Position numbers and translations under genes: made by a program
Assembly (NCBI GenBank): GCA_030649995.1
Contig: JAUSEV010000011.1
Location: 1-51,520, forward strand
Origin: Candidatus Uhrbacteria bacterium
GTDB taxonomy: Bacteria; Patescibacteriota; Patescibacteriia; 2-12-FULL-60-25
Direction of reading: 5' to 3'
Length of the DNA stretch: 51,520 nt
Notes under the pieces: generated by a model
Databases searched by the model: none
What the model was told of the DNA's origin: nothing
Seen by the model: the letters and a program-made list of their open reading frames with translations, nothing else
In this document: in pieces, positions 1-7,663 of the stretch
Numbering within the stretch: the stretch's first letter is position 1
Layout: each line of letters begins with the position of its first letter

Positions 1-1
1 C

Positions 2-775
2 GTGGTGATGTACGGTGGATTTCTATACATGGTCGGTTCAGCTGTGAGCGATGTAAAGAGAGGAAAAAAATACATTTTCGACGCCATTTTAGGATTAGTC
101 ATCATTCTTTCCGCTTATCTTATTTTACAAACCGTGAATCCGGCGACGCTCAAACTGGATGCGATCAGGATACGACAGATCGAAGTGGTGCCTCTGGTGG
201 AGGAAGACAGTGGAGACTCTGCCGGAGATCTTGATCCCACGATAGAAAAAACCCCTGGTGTGTATTGCCCTCGTACGGGGGGAGCGGATGAACTGCCAAA
301 AATCGTCCAATCCTTGGCGGAAAAAGTGACCTACCGATGGGGCGGCAAAGGCGGGTCGCCACCGTATCCGGAAAAAAAGAGCGGTCCTTATGCGGCATTC
401 GCTAATTTTTGTCCGCCGGGGACGCTGTGTCTCGACTGTTCCGGATTCGTAAATTTTGTGCGCTCTTGCGCCGGGTTCCCAAAAATTTCCGGAAACACAA
501 CGGACATGTTTCAAAACGCGGAAAAAATAGACAAGATTGATATGCAAAACAAAACGGTCAACGGCATAGCCCTCCAGCCGGGAGATTTATTTGGCTACAC
601 AGCCAGCGAATCCAAAAGCGGTGCCGGCCATGTCATTATGTATGTAGGCCGTGGCCGTACGGTTCAATCCCGCGGAGGAAAAACGGGAAGACAGCCTGGT
701 GCAAATCCCGTCTTCTCTCCCATCCCTTCGGACAATAAAACATACAAACATATCCTCCGTGTTCAAGCTCCATAA
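2..775 (+). CDS. Pilin-like membrane segment fused to NlpC/P60 peptidase (5' partial)
   Basis: The reading frame is open at the window edge, so the N-terminus is probably missing; the GTG at 2 is only the first possible start. Residues 1-45 are hydrophobic and resemble the second helix of a TrbC/VirB2-type pilin. Residues 100-255 carry an NlpC/P60-like cysteine peptidase: nucleophile motif DCSGFV (Cys146) and the histidine motif GAGHVIMYVG (His210). Proteins of this family cut peptide cross-links of peptidoglycan. A pilin/NlpC fusion suggests local wall opening at a secretion or uptake channel, and a T4SS operon lies 18 kb away. radA begins three bases after the stop, so the two are probably co-transcribed. 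The enzyme family is fairly sure; the pilin part is inferred. Confidence 0.75.
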   Translation: MVMYGGFLYMVGSAVSDVKRGKKYIFDAILGLVIILSAYLILQTVNPATLKLDAIRIRQIEVVPLVEEDSGDSAGDLDPTIEKTPGVYCPRTGGADELPKIVQSLAEKVTYRWGGKGGSPPYPEKKSGPYAAFANFCPPGTLCLDCSGFVNFVRSCAGFPKISGNTTDMFQNAEKIDKIDMQNKTVNGIALQPGDLFGYTASESKSGAGHVIMYVGRGRTVQSRGGKTGRQPGANPVFSPIPSDNKTYKHILRVQAP

Positions 776-778
776 CGT

Positions 779-2128
779 ATGTTTGCCTGCACAAAATGTG
801 ATGCGCAATTTTCCAAATGGGCCGGTCGCTGCACCGAGTGCGGCGCATGGGGCACCGTCATCGAAGATGTAGGGGCAATTCACGAATCGCCCTCTTCTCG
901 ATCGTCCTCGACCGCTCTTCCAGGCAAAACGCAATCTTTCGCGGCGTTGACATCAAGTGAAAGTTCGACGCATCGCCCCACAGGTTTGCCTGTATGGGAT
1001 CGCATCCTCTCCGGCGGTTGCGTACCCGGATCAGTGACCCTTCTGGGCGGCGAGCCGGGCATCGGTAAATCGACATTACTCGCGCAACTCGGGTTGACGG
1101 TCAGTGGTCAAGGTAAAAGAGTGCTCTATGTCACCGGCGAAGAATCGCCCGCGCAAGTCGCCCTACGTTTGCGACGCCTTTCTCCAACGCTTCCACCGAC
1201 GCTTGAATTTTTGGAAGAAAACCGCGCTGATGTAATTGCGTCAACAATCGAGAATAAAAAACCGGATCTGACCATCATCGACTCCATTCAAACCGTGCGA
1301 TTGCCGGACGTTTCCGGAGAAGCGGGCAATGCCTCGCAACTCAAAGCCTGTGCCGCCACATTGACCGAAGCGGCCAAACGCAGTCACGCGCCGATCGTAC
1401 TCGTAGGTCAAGTCACAAAAGATGGTGATTTGGCCGGACCGAAACTTGTTGAACATCTGGTGGATACGGTGCTGATGATGGAAGGTGATCGTCAACAATC
1501 GTTTCGCATCTTACGAGTGCTCAAACATCGTTTTGGCGCGACGGATGAACTGGCTGTGCTTCATATGACGGAACGCGGATTGGAAGAGGTACTTGATCCA
1601 AGCGCCGCGCTTGTGGCTGATCGACCGAAAAATGTCGCCGGCTCCATCGTCACCTGCTTGGCGCAAGGTTCGCGGCCGCTCTTGGTCGAAATTCAGGCGC
1701 TCGTAGCTCCTGCCGGTTATGGCACGCCGATTCGCCGCGGCACAGGAATTGATGTGAATCGTTTAAGCCTCTTACTCGCGGTTCTGGGTCGACGAGCCGG
1801 CGTGTCCTTTGGCGATCAGGATGTGTTTGTAAATGTCGTCGGAGGGATCGAAGCCAAAGAACCGGCGACGGATTTGGCAATCTGTCTCGCGCTCGCTTCC
1901 GCAAAACAGGATATTCCCATTCCACCGCAAACGATCGCATGGGGCGAGGTTGGCTTGTCCGGAGAAATACGACCCGTATCGAACAGCGGCGCGCGTCTGA
2001 AAGAAGCAACGCGACTGGGATTTACGACCGTCATCGCACCTACTGGAAAAATTGAATCACCCGAAAATATTCAACTCATCTCTTGTAGTACCATGCGTGA
2101 AGCCATTGCAGCCTTAGGAAAAAAGTAA
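779..2128 (+). CDS. radA: DNA repair protein RadA (Sms)
   Basis: RadA is a RecA-like ATPase that helps branch migration during recombinational repair and natural transformation. The N-terminus has the four-cysteine zinc finger (Cys4, 7, 18, 21), followed by the ATPase core with Walker A GEPGIGKST (91-99), then the family motif written KHRFG here (249-253; usually KNRFG), and a C-terminal Lon-protease-like domain. Length, 449 residues, is normal. The ATG at 779 directly follows the preceding stop, suggesting translational coupling. The linker between zinc finger and ATPase contains VGAIHESP, encoded by a degenerate copy of a palindrome that also sits in recG. Identification is secure. Confidence 0.96.
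   Translation: MFACTKCDAQFSKWAGRCTECGAWGTVIEDVGAIHESPSSRSSSTALPGKTQSFAALTSSESSTHRPTGLPVWDRILSGGCVPGSVTLLGGEPGIGKSTLLAQLGLTVSGQGKRVLYVTGEESPAQVALRLRRLSPTLPPTLEFLEENRADVIASTIENKKPDLTIIDSIQTVRLPDVSGEAGNASQLKACAATLTEAAKRSHAPIVLVGQVTKDGDLAGPKLVEHLVDTVLMMEGDRQQSFRILRVLKHRFGATDELAVLHMTERGLEEVLDPSAALVADRPKNVAGSIVTCLAQGSRPLLVEIQALVAPAGYGTPIRRGTGIDVNRLSLLLAVLGRRAGVSFGDQDVFVNVVGGIEAKEPATDLAICLALASAKQDIPIPPQTIAWGEVGLSGEIRPVSNSGARLKEATRLGFTTVIAPTGKIESPENIQLISCSTMREAIAALGKK
869..894. repeat. Degenerate copy of the GGGGCAATTCATGAATTGCCCC palindrome inside radA
   Basis: The stretch begins GTAGGGGCAATTCACGAATC and is read as VGAIHESP in the RadA linker. It matches the left arm of the perfect 28-bp palindrome at 3207-3234 (in recG) with decay in the right arm. 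The linker is the least constrained part of RadA, which suits insertion of a short palindromic element. Confidence 0.6.
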
Positions 2129-2140
2129 CGCTTCTTGCAG

Positions 2141-2170
2141 TTGACAGGTAATAGAAAACGTGATTTTATA
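2141..2170 (+). promoter_or_regulatory. Predicted sigma70-type promoter
   Basis: TTGACA at 2141-2146 and TTTATA at 2165-2170 with an 18-base spacer. It lies in the gap between radA and the gene at 2206 and would give a leader of about 30 bases. The strong -35 box suggests that gene is its own transcription unit. Confidence 0.5.
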
Positions 2171-2205
2171 CCAAGTCACGAATGTGACTCTCTGGGAGAA
2201 TCGGC

Positions 2206-3105
2206 ATGAAAAACAAGAACCGTCCGAGTGTTCATAGTTTCGTTGTCGGCTTCATCCTTGTCGCTCTCGCGGTCATCGACTGGCACGATCAATCCACCAC
2301 GACTCCCCCGACGTCCGTGACACAGTCGGCACCGCGAGGACCGCTCAATGTTCGTAAGGAAATCCATGACACGTGGCTCACCTCTCTGGATCAGCTTAGT
2401 GCCAGGTCAGGTGATCCTGAACTTCTCGAAATTCGTGACTTCGTTCGTTCTCATGCTGTACTCGCCGAGCCGATTCCTGGAGATGTTCGACTTCTCTCCA
2501 CGGCACCGAAACAGGATCCCTGGTTCTCTTTCGTCCCCATGATCGAAACGGATGAAACCTTGGGAGACCCTTGGCAAGCGTTCGCCACACAGCCCTTTAT
2601 GGGAAGCTATGTTCCGTACCAGCGCGTGATGATTGTAAAAGATTTTCTCATCGCACCGCTGTGGCGCGGACTCGTGTTTGCCCACGAAGGGTGGCATGCT
2701 AAACGTCATCTCACGGGTCAAACACAAAAAAACGGGGATTGGCAACATTGCCTCGAAGAGGTGGGTGCACACAGTTTCGAGAATCGAGTGGCGCGTAGCA
2801 TAGGCGGCACGCCCTATGCCGAATACATTCGCCAAGAACTGAAACGGATCGACGCCGAACTCACCCGTGTCAACGCGACAATCCAGCAGGCCTTCCCAAA
2901 TCCGCCCACCGTCTACGACTTCCGACTGGATCAAGCCTTTGGACAGGCTCTCTCGGACACCGATCGCGAGAACCGGATCTTTAATGCCTCGGTCGATGCC
3001 ATGTTCCAATATATCGACATGAATTGGCGCATACCTCACAACGAAAAACACGGACAAAAAGCCGCGATCCTCTGCACCATGTACCGAAAGAACGGCATTC
3101 TTTGA
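2206..3105 (+). CDS. Predicted membrane-anchored HExxH metallopeptidase
   Basis: I do not recognise a named family. The protein has 299 residues with one N-terminal hydrophobic segment (about 11-25), so the bulk is probably outside the membrane. Residues 160-168 read HEGWHAKRH, an HExxH zinc-binding motif with a further histidine four residues on; EEVGAHSFEN (184-193) offers a glutamate third ligand, the spacing expected in gluzincin-like peptidases. The substrate is unknown. A GGGAG ribosome site precedes the ATG, and the gene has its own promoter (2141) and terminator (3116), so it stands alone between radA and the convergent recG. The metallopeptidase assignment rests on the motif only. 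Confidence 0.6.
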   Translation: MKNKNRPSVHSFVVGFILVALAVIDWHDQSTTTPPTSVTQSAPRGPLNVRKEIHDTWLTSLDQLSARSGDPELLEIRDFVRSHAVLAEPIPGDVRLLSTAPKQDPWFSFVPMIETDETLGDPWQAFATQPFMGSYVPYQRVMIVKDFLIAPLWRGLVFAHEGWHAKRHLTGQTQKNGDWQHCLEEVGAHSFENRVARSIGGTPYAEYIRQELKRIDAELTRVNATIQQAFPNPPTVYDFRLDQAFGQALSDTDRENRIFNASVDAMFQYIDMNWRIPHNEKHGQKAAILCTMYRKNGIL

Positions 3106-3115
3106 ACCTTCGTTC

Positions 3116-3146
3116 ATCTCCATCAACTCAACGGTGGAGATTTTTT
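3116..3146 (+). terminator. Intrinsic terminator of the gene at 2206
   Basis: ATCTCCA (3116-3122) pairs with TGGAGAT (3135-3141), followed by a run of six T. It overlaps the last bases of the convergent recG by two positions. Confidence 0.7.
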
Positions 3147-5232
3147 ATTCCAAATGGCTCGTCTCTCTTAACTCACGAACGCGCTCTTGCCAATACGGAA
3201 ATTGTTGTAGGGGCAATTCATGAATTGCCCCTACCGCCAACATCCGCTCTGCTTCCTCACGCGCGGCGGTCATGAGTGCGAGATCTGATAGACGGGCCGC
3301 TTGAAAAAGCTCGTGACCGCTTTGTGCCGTTCCCAACAGATCCCCGCTCCCCCGCCGCTTTAAATCTTCTTCCGCGAGCGCGAGCCCATCGTTCACTCGC
3401 GCCACGATCTTGAGACGCTCGATCGCTTCGCCTTCCGTATCGGTCATCAAAAAACATTGACTCGGCATTGTCGACCGACCAACGCGTCCGCGAAATTGAT
3501 GAAGTTGCGCCAGCCCAAACCGTTCCGCTCCTTCGATCGCCATGACCGTCGCTTCCGGCACATCAACGCCGACTTCGATCACTGCCGTTGTCACCAGCAC
3601 ATCTAACTCACCGTTGACGAACTGCCCCATGGTTTCTTCTTTTTCGACGGGCTTCAATCGGCCGTGCAACAATCCGACGCGCAAACCCGCGAGCGGCCCC
3701 TGGCGTAACCGTTTCCATTCTTCCGTAGCTGATCGAACACCGAGCGCGTCGGACGGATCAATAAGCGCGCACACAACAAAAGCGCGTTCGTGACGAGCCG
3801 CGGTCTGTCGAATCACTTCGTAAGCACGCTCTCTTTCTTCTCCAACACATAAAAATGTTTTGACCGGCACGCGACCCGGAGGTTTTTCGCGCAACGGCGA
3901 CACATCCAAATCGCCGTAAAAGGTGAGGGCGAGAGATCGCGGAATGGGGGTCGCAGTCATGGACAAAAAATGCGGCACGCGACCGTCTTGTCGAACCGCG
4001 ACCGTGAGTGCCTCGCGTTGCTCAACGCCAAAACGATGCTGTTCGTCTACAATAGCCAGCGCCAAATCCTTGGGCAGACGATGAGGCTCGAGAATGGCGT
4101 GCGTGCCGATCGTGATGACGTGACCTTGCGCCACGAGATCTTCCAGTTCCGCGTTCGAAAGTTGACGTTCCTCGCGTCCCAAAAACCAACGCTTATCCGT
4201 GCGCGTCACCAAGATCATCGGAATTTGATGCGGCGCTAAAAAGCGTTGCCATGTTACGGCGTGTTGACGAGCGAGAATATCGGTTGGCGCGAGCAACGCC
4301 GCCGACCAACCGGCACGCGCCACATGAGCCGCCAAAAATGCCGCAACAACGGTTTTGCCTGATCCCACATCGCCCTGAAGTAAACGCCGCATGGGATGAT
4401 CCTTAGCCATATCTTGTAACGCCACCCAAACCGCGCGTTTCTGATCGGGCGTGAGCGTAAAAGGTAAAGAGGCAACAAATCGTTTGGCAAACCGCTCATC
4501 AAACGGAATGATCGGTGCGCCGGCTTGGACAGCTTCCTGCTGTGCCGATCTTAATGCCAGTTGATACGCCAACAATTCTTCAAACGCCAAACGCCGCCGA
4601 CCGGTTTCCGCTTCCGCCATATCTTTCGGCGTATGAATAAAAGCGAATGCGTTGGCTCGAGGGACCAGCTGCTGATGGGTGAGCGTATCTGCCTGCAAAA
4701 TTTCCGGAATCTCTTCTACATGTTCAAGCGCATAGCGCACTAAACGACGGTAAGTTTTTTGAACCAGAGTCCCGGCCAGCCCATACACGGGCGCAAGCTT
4801 TCCGGCGATAACGGCCTCGCCGCCAGCCGGCTCCCATAAAGGACCGATCAAACCTTTGCCGTAGCGAGGATGCGTCGTTATTTTTCCGGAAACAAAAACA
4901 TCTCTGCCGGGAACGAGCTCATCCATGAGCCACACTTGATTAAAAAAATTCGCGGCGATGGTTCCTGTTTCGTCTCGAATCGTGGCGCGAATAATTTGAA
5001 AACGTTTGCGGAATGTTGGTAGCTTAACGCACTTGACGATCTGGCCACGAATGGTAACGACCTCTCCCGTTTGGGCCTGCCGAATAGGCACAATTTTTGA
5101 ATAATCATCGTAGCGTCTTGGCATGGCCTCAAAAAGATCGCTGATCGTTTTAATCCCCAAAGTTTCCCAAGCACGACGAACCGAAGGAGTGGCTCCCTGA
5201 ATAAAAGACACGGGTTCATCAAGACGTAACAT
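3145..5232 (-). CDS. recG: ATP-dependent DNA helicase RecG
   Basis: RecG remodels stalled replication forks and Holliday junctions. The 695-residue protein has the N-terminal wedge/OB domain (about 50-170), Walker A GDVGSGKT (287-294), the DEQH Walker B box and the helicase motif near QFRGRVGRS. Length is normal. Near the C-terminus the peptide VGAIHELPL interrupts the usual tail; it is encoded by a perfect 28-bp palindrome at 3207-3234 that appears inserted in frame. The start codon ATG at 5232 fits the usual RecG N-terminus. It converges with the metallopeptidase gene. Identification is secure. Confidence 0.96.
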   Translation of the reverse strand: MLRLDEPVSFIQGATPSVRRAWETLGIKTISDLFEAMPRRYDDYSKIVPIRQAQTGEVVTIRGQIVKCVKLPTFRKRFQIIRATIRDETGTIAANFFNQVWLMDELVPGRDVFVSGKITTHPRYGKGLIGPLWEPAGGEAVIAGKLAPVYGLAGTLVQKTYRRLVRYALEHVEEIPEILQADTLTHQQLVPRANAFAFIHTPKDMAEAETGRRRLAFEELLAYQLALRSAQQEAVQAGAPIIPFDERFAKRFVASLPFTLTPDQKRAVWVALQDMAKDHPMRRLLQGDVGSGKTVVAAFLAAHVARAGWSAALLAPTDILARQHAVTWQRFLAPHQIPMILVTRTDKRWFLGREERQLSNAELEDLVAQGHVITIGTHAILEPHRLPKDLALAIVDEQHRFGVEQREALTVAVRQDGRVPHFLSMTATPIPRSLALTFYGDLDVSPLREKPPGRVPVKTFLCVGEERERAYEVIRQTAARHERAFVVCALIDPSDALGVRSATEEWKRLRQGPLAGLRVGLLHGRLKPVEKEETMGQFVNGELDVLVTTAVIEVGVDVPEATVMAIEGAERFGLAQLHQFRGRVGRSTMPSQCFLMTDTEGEAIERLKIVARVNDGLALAEEDLKRRGSGDLLGTAQSGHELFQAARLSDLALMTAAREEAERMLAVGAIHELPLQQFPYWQERVRELRETSHLE
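3207..3234. repeat. Perfect 28-bp palindrome inside recG
   Basis: GTAGGGGCAATTCA followed directly by its exact reverse complement. In the recG frame it gives VGAIHELPL between the helicase core and the C-terminal tail. A decayed copy is in radA (869-894). It behaves like a protein-invading palindromic element. Confidence 0.85.
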
Positions 5233-5240
5233 AGAGATGC

Positions 5241-5445
5241 TAAAACATTAAAACATGAAAACACAAGAACAGGAAAACCTTAAAACAGGAGAGGTGGTGT
5301 TCATCTCTCTGTCATTGCGAGGAGCGAGTCCGCGAGTGACGTGGCAATCTCCCCGCAGCTCTCGGAGATTGCCACGCTTCGTATGACTTCGCTCGCAATG
5401 ACAATCAGTTGATTTTTTGTTTTCATGTTCTTGTGTTTTCATGTT
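5241..5445. repeat. Inverted arms of 8-bp words around a REP-like unit
   Basis: The left arm (5241-5280) is a run of words such as TAAAACAT and GAAAACAC; the right arm (5419-5445) is its counterpart, GTTTTCAT and GTTCTTGT. The core 5252-5271 is the exact reverse complement of 5426-5445 (20 bp). Between the arms lies the separate REP-like unit at 5311-5402. The right arm runs into the promoter of the gene at 5460. Confidence 0.8.
5311..5402. repeat. REP-like palindromic repeat, copy 1
   Basis: Starts GTCATTGCGAGGAGCGA and ends GCTCGCAATGAC, with inner arms GGCAATCTCC and GGAGATTGCC. The same architecture recurs at 28204-28288. Short imperfect palindromes of this type are widespread non-autonomous repeats in bacteria. 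Confidence 0.85.
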
Positions 5446-5450
5446 ATAGT
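5442..5450 (+). promoter_or_regulatory. Extended -10 promoter for a near-leaderless mRNA
   Basis: TGTTATAGT: a TGn motif directly before TATAGT, ten bases upstream of the ATG at 5460. No convincing -35 box. The last 8-bp word of the adjacent repeat merges into it. Confidence 0.45.
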
Positions 5451-5459
5451 ATTTTTGAT

Positions 5460-5969
5460 ATGCCCCCCCAACCCCCAGAACTGAAAGAAGCGCTTGCTTT
5501 GAGTCAGGAGCAATTTGTGTGGGAAGCGCCGATACGCCTTCACTACGAACGAGGTCCGCGCTGGTATCTGTTCATGGCCGTGATCGCGCTTCTTTTTGTC
5601 GCGTATGCCGTCGCGACCGCGAATTTTTATTTCGCCTTCATCATTCTTTTGGCGTCGATTATTCTGATCCTGACCGGCAACGAACCTTCTAAACAGGTGT
5701 TAATCCAGATCGGCGAACATGGTCTGGTGCGTGATGGCAAGCTCTACCTCTATCAAGATTTAACTCAATTCGCCATCATCTATCATCCGCCCTTCATCAA
5801 GGTTCTTTATATCGATCATCGCAATCCCCTGATCCCACGCCTGCGCATCCATTTGGAAGATCAAAATCCGGTTGAACTGCGCGAATACTTAAAACAATTC
5901 ATTCGCGAGGATCTGGACTTGCAAGACGAACATCTTTCCGATATGATCGGGCGGCTGCTTAAGATATAG
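5460..5969 (+). CDS. Two-helix membrane protein, unknown function
   Basis: I chose the ATG at 5460 because the upstream frame lies inside the repeat. The product has 169 residues: a soluble acidic N-terminus, two adjacent membrane helices (about residues 36-75, with a short turn), then a soluble C-terminal half with alternating hydrophobic beta-like segments (VLIQIGEHGLV, KLYLYQDL, IKVLYIDH). The layout resembles small membrane proteins with a cytoplasmic PH-like domain, but I cannot name a family. The stop TAG merges into the first unit of the 7-bp array at 5969. No neighbours suggest a pathway. Confidence 0.7.
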   Translation: MPPQPPELKEALALSQEQFVWEAPIRLHYERGPRWYLFMAVIALLFVAYAVATANFYFAFIILLASIILILTGNEPSKQVLIQIGEHGLVRDGKLYLYQDLTQFAIIYHPPFIKVLYIDHRNPLIPRLRIHLEDQNPVELREYLKQFIREDLDLQDEHLSDMIGRLLKI

Positions 5970-6004
5970 GTTACGGGTTACAGGTGACAGGTTACAGGTG
6001 ACAG
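5969..6004. repeat. Left arm of 7-bp-period array flanking S23 gene 1
   Basis: Units GGTTACG, GGTTACA, GGTGACA, GGTTACA, GGTGACA. It begins at the stop codon of the preceding gene and ends two bases before the S23 start. The reverse-complement arm is at 6401-6442. Confidence 0.85.
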
Positions 6005-6005
6005 A

Positions 6006-6374
6006 ATGGCTATGGAGATAAAGTCATTTAGGGAGTTGATTGTCTGGCAAAAAGCGATGGAATTGGCGAAGCAAATCTATAACATCACTTCGCTTTTTCC
6101 ATCGTTCGACCAATTTGGGCTGGCGAACCAGATGAGAAGATCCGCTGTATCTATTCCTTCAAACATTGCTGAAGGCAAGCAAAGAAAAACAAAAAATGAT
6201 TATCTGCATTTTTTAAGGATGGCATACGGATCCGCCGCTGAACTTGAAACGCAAATTCTTTTATCCAAGGACATTCACTCATCTTTGGATTATGTGGATG
6301 CGGAGGCGGCTGTCATCGAAATACAAAAAATGCTGAATGTCCTGATTCAGCACTTAGAAAATCCTCATTCTTAA
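6006..6374 (+). CDS. Four-helix-bundle protein, S23 family
   Basis: The 122-residue protein fits the S23/four-helix-bundle family first seen inside intervening sequences of 23S rRNA; it is related in fold to the Avd accessory protein of diversity-generating retroelements. Diagnostic stretches are FRELIVWQKAMELA, FGLANQMRRSAVSIPSNIAEG and the LRMAYGSAAELETQ helix. The family is thought to bind nucleic acid, and no enzymatic role is known. The gene lies between two inverted arms of a 7-bp-period array (5969-6004 and 6401-6442). A second family member at 34183 has the same arrangement. An alternative start is the ATG at 6012. Confidence 0.93.
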   Translation: MAMEIKSFRELIVWQKAMELAKQIYNITSLFPSFDQFGLANQMRRSAVSIPSNIAEGKQRKTKNDYLHFLRMAYGSAAELETQILLSKDIHSSLDYVDAEAAVIEIQKMLNVLIQHLENPHS

Positions 6375-6400
6375 TTTTCTTCACTTATAATCTGTAAATC

Positions 6401-6442
6401 ATTACCCGTAAGCTGTAACCCGTCACCTGTAAGCTAGTTACT
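6401..6442. repeat. Right arm of 7-bp-period array flanking S23 gene 1
   Basis: Units read CGTAAGC, TGTAACC, CGTCACC, TGTAAGC, the reverse complement of the arm at 5969-6004. It lies between a TATAAT (6386-6391) and tRNA-Arg. Confidence 0.8.
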
Positions 6443-6444
6443 AC

Positions 6445-6521
6445 GCAGCCATAGCTCAGCTGGATAGAGCGCTTCCCTGCGAAGGAAGAGGTCGGACGTT
6501 CAAATCGTCCTGGCTGCACCA
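6445..6521 (+). tRNA. tRNA-Arg (anticodon GCG)
   Basis: Acceptor stem GCAGCCA/TGGCTGC, D arm GCTC/GAGC, anticodon stem CTTCC/GGAAG with loop CTGCGAA (anticodon GCG), T arm GGACG/CGTCC, encoded CCA. A GCG anticodon reads CGC and CGU without the A-to-I editing that the common ACG species needs. A TATAAT at 6386-6391 may be its -10 box, with the repeat arm in the leader. Confidence 0.95.
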
Positions 6522-6522
6522 C

Positions 6523-6554
6523 ACAAAAACCGTGCATGAAAGCACGGTTTTTGT
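6523..6554 (+). terminator. Terminator of tRNA-Arg
   Basis: Thirteen-base stem: ACAAAAACCGTGC (6523-6535) pairs exactly with GCACGGTTTTTGT (6542-6554). A-rich and T-rich flanks allow it to work in both directions, but the gene ending on the other strand already stops at 6585. Confidence 0.8.
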
Positions 6555-6584
6555 ATTACGGCTCTCGTCGTATGTTCAACTTTC

Positions 6585-7364
6585 TTAATCCTGCGCACCG
6601 ACCTTCACTTTCAATCCACTCTTCAGCTCAATCACACCTTCATCATTTATTTCCATGTTGCTGTCCGCATCCAACTTAAAATTCTCTTTTTCCTCACCCT
6701 TGATGTCCATGCCCGCCATGATATTGGTGTTGACCTTTCCGCCCGAAATACTCACAAAACCATCAGACCCTACCTGTACCGTGGCGTTGCTGCGTAATTC
6801 GAGTTTAATCACCGGCGCGAAAATAAATTTTCCCTTGCCGGTTATGTGAAGTGACTGACTAACTATGATATCCAGCTTCACACTTGTCACGGCGTCGGCA
6901 TTCACGTTAAAAATACCGTTCAATTTCAGTTCATTGGAAGGGAGCTTGGCTTCGGTGCTCACGCCATTTTTTACCACCACTATTTTTTTAACGTGTACGC
7001 GGATTTGATTGTAGGCGCCGACTGCGACATTGGTTTCGGCCGCCAACTTAGTTAGGCCGCTCGCCTTGAGGGTCAAAAGATCAAAGGTCTTGGTATCATT
7101 AGACACGTTGACCCAACCTTTCGTGGCGCTGTGCATTTCTATTTTATCAATCGTCATTTGTACGGCCGTAACACCCTGCATGGAAGCCGCGGCATCCGTA
7201 TCCGTGATGGAAAAAATAACCTTGCCTTTGGCAGTCCCCTGGTCTCCGGCGGCTGCGCTCGTAGCATTACCATTGTTAAGGTTAGCACCAACATTACTTT
7301 GACAGCCGGCTCCCAAAAACGCTCCCAATGCCACGACACTGACGAAAAGAGATAGTTTGTTCAT
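6585..7364 (-). CDS. DUF4382-type lipoprotein
   Basis: The N-terminus (MNKLSLFVSVVALGAFLGAGC) is a lipoprotein signal with lipobox GAGC, so the protein is probably anchored outside the membrane at Cys21. Residues 47-190 match the DUF4382 pattern: GKVIFSITD, VTAVQMTIDKIEMHS, WVNV, TFDLLTLK, GAYNQIRVHV. The C-terminal part is a low-complexity beta-like region rich in Asn, Gly and Lys. DUF4382 proteins are exported beta-sandwich proteins of unknown role. It is the last gene of the minus-strand surface cassette that begins with the ArsR-type regulator. Confidence 0.82.
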   Translation of the reverse strand: MNKLSLFVSVVALGAFLGAGCQSNVGANLNNGNATSAAAGDQGTAKGKVIFSITDTDAAASMQGVTAVQMTIDKIEMHSATKGWVNVSNDTKTFDLLTLKASGLTKLAAETNVAVGAYNQIRVHVKKIVVVKNGVSTEAKLPSNELKLNGIFNVNADAVTSVKLDIIVSQSLHITGKGKFIFAPVIKLELRSNATVQVGSDGFVSISGGKVNTNIMAGMDIKGEEKENFKLDADSNMEINDEGVIELKSGLKVKVGAQD

Positions 7365-7365
7365 A

Positions 7366-7397
7366 GAGTTTATGAGTTAATGAGTTAATGAATAGTT
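7366..7397. repeat. 8-bp-period array upstream of the DUF4382 gene
   Basis: Units GAGTTTAT, GAGTTAAT, GAGTTAAT, GAATAGTT just before the start codon of the minus-strand gene. A single arm; no inverted partner nearby. Confidence 0.6.
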
Positions 7398-7415
7398 AGA
7401 TTCGACCTTTGTTTA

Positions 7416-7634
7416 TTATGGCGAAGGAGACGGAGACGGTTGTGGGGCGGGAAGTTCAACTTTAATGGTCGTTGGTTGTCCGGATTGTTTTTGACTATTG
7501 CGGAGCATGGGCAAAAAATAAATGTAAAAGACCGCGAAGAGACTGCCCAATATCAGAATCGTAATAATGATAGCGGAAACTCCGGAACCGGATTGATCGT
7601 TGGCCGTTGGTGGCGTGTTGACGATGGTTGTCAT
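7416..7634 (-). CDS. Small single-pass membrane protein
   Basis: I start at the ATG at 7634, giving 72 residues; the longer open frame overlaps the lmo0937-like gene and lacks protein-like composition. A soluble Ser/Thr/Asn-rich head is followed by one membrane helix (about residues 20-41, IIITILILGSLFAVFYIYFL) and a tail ending PAPQPSPSPSP. The Pro/Ser tail resembles the linker of the ice-binding protein upstream in the cassette. No family recognised. Confidence 0.6.
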   Translation of the reverse strand: MTTIVNTPPTANDQSGSGVSAIIITILILGSLFAVFYIYFLPMLRNSQKQSGQPTTIKVELPAPQPSPSPSP

Positions 7635-7663
7635 AGCAGAGTGTAAGTGAAGAATAAAAGATC

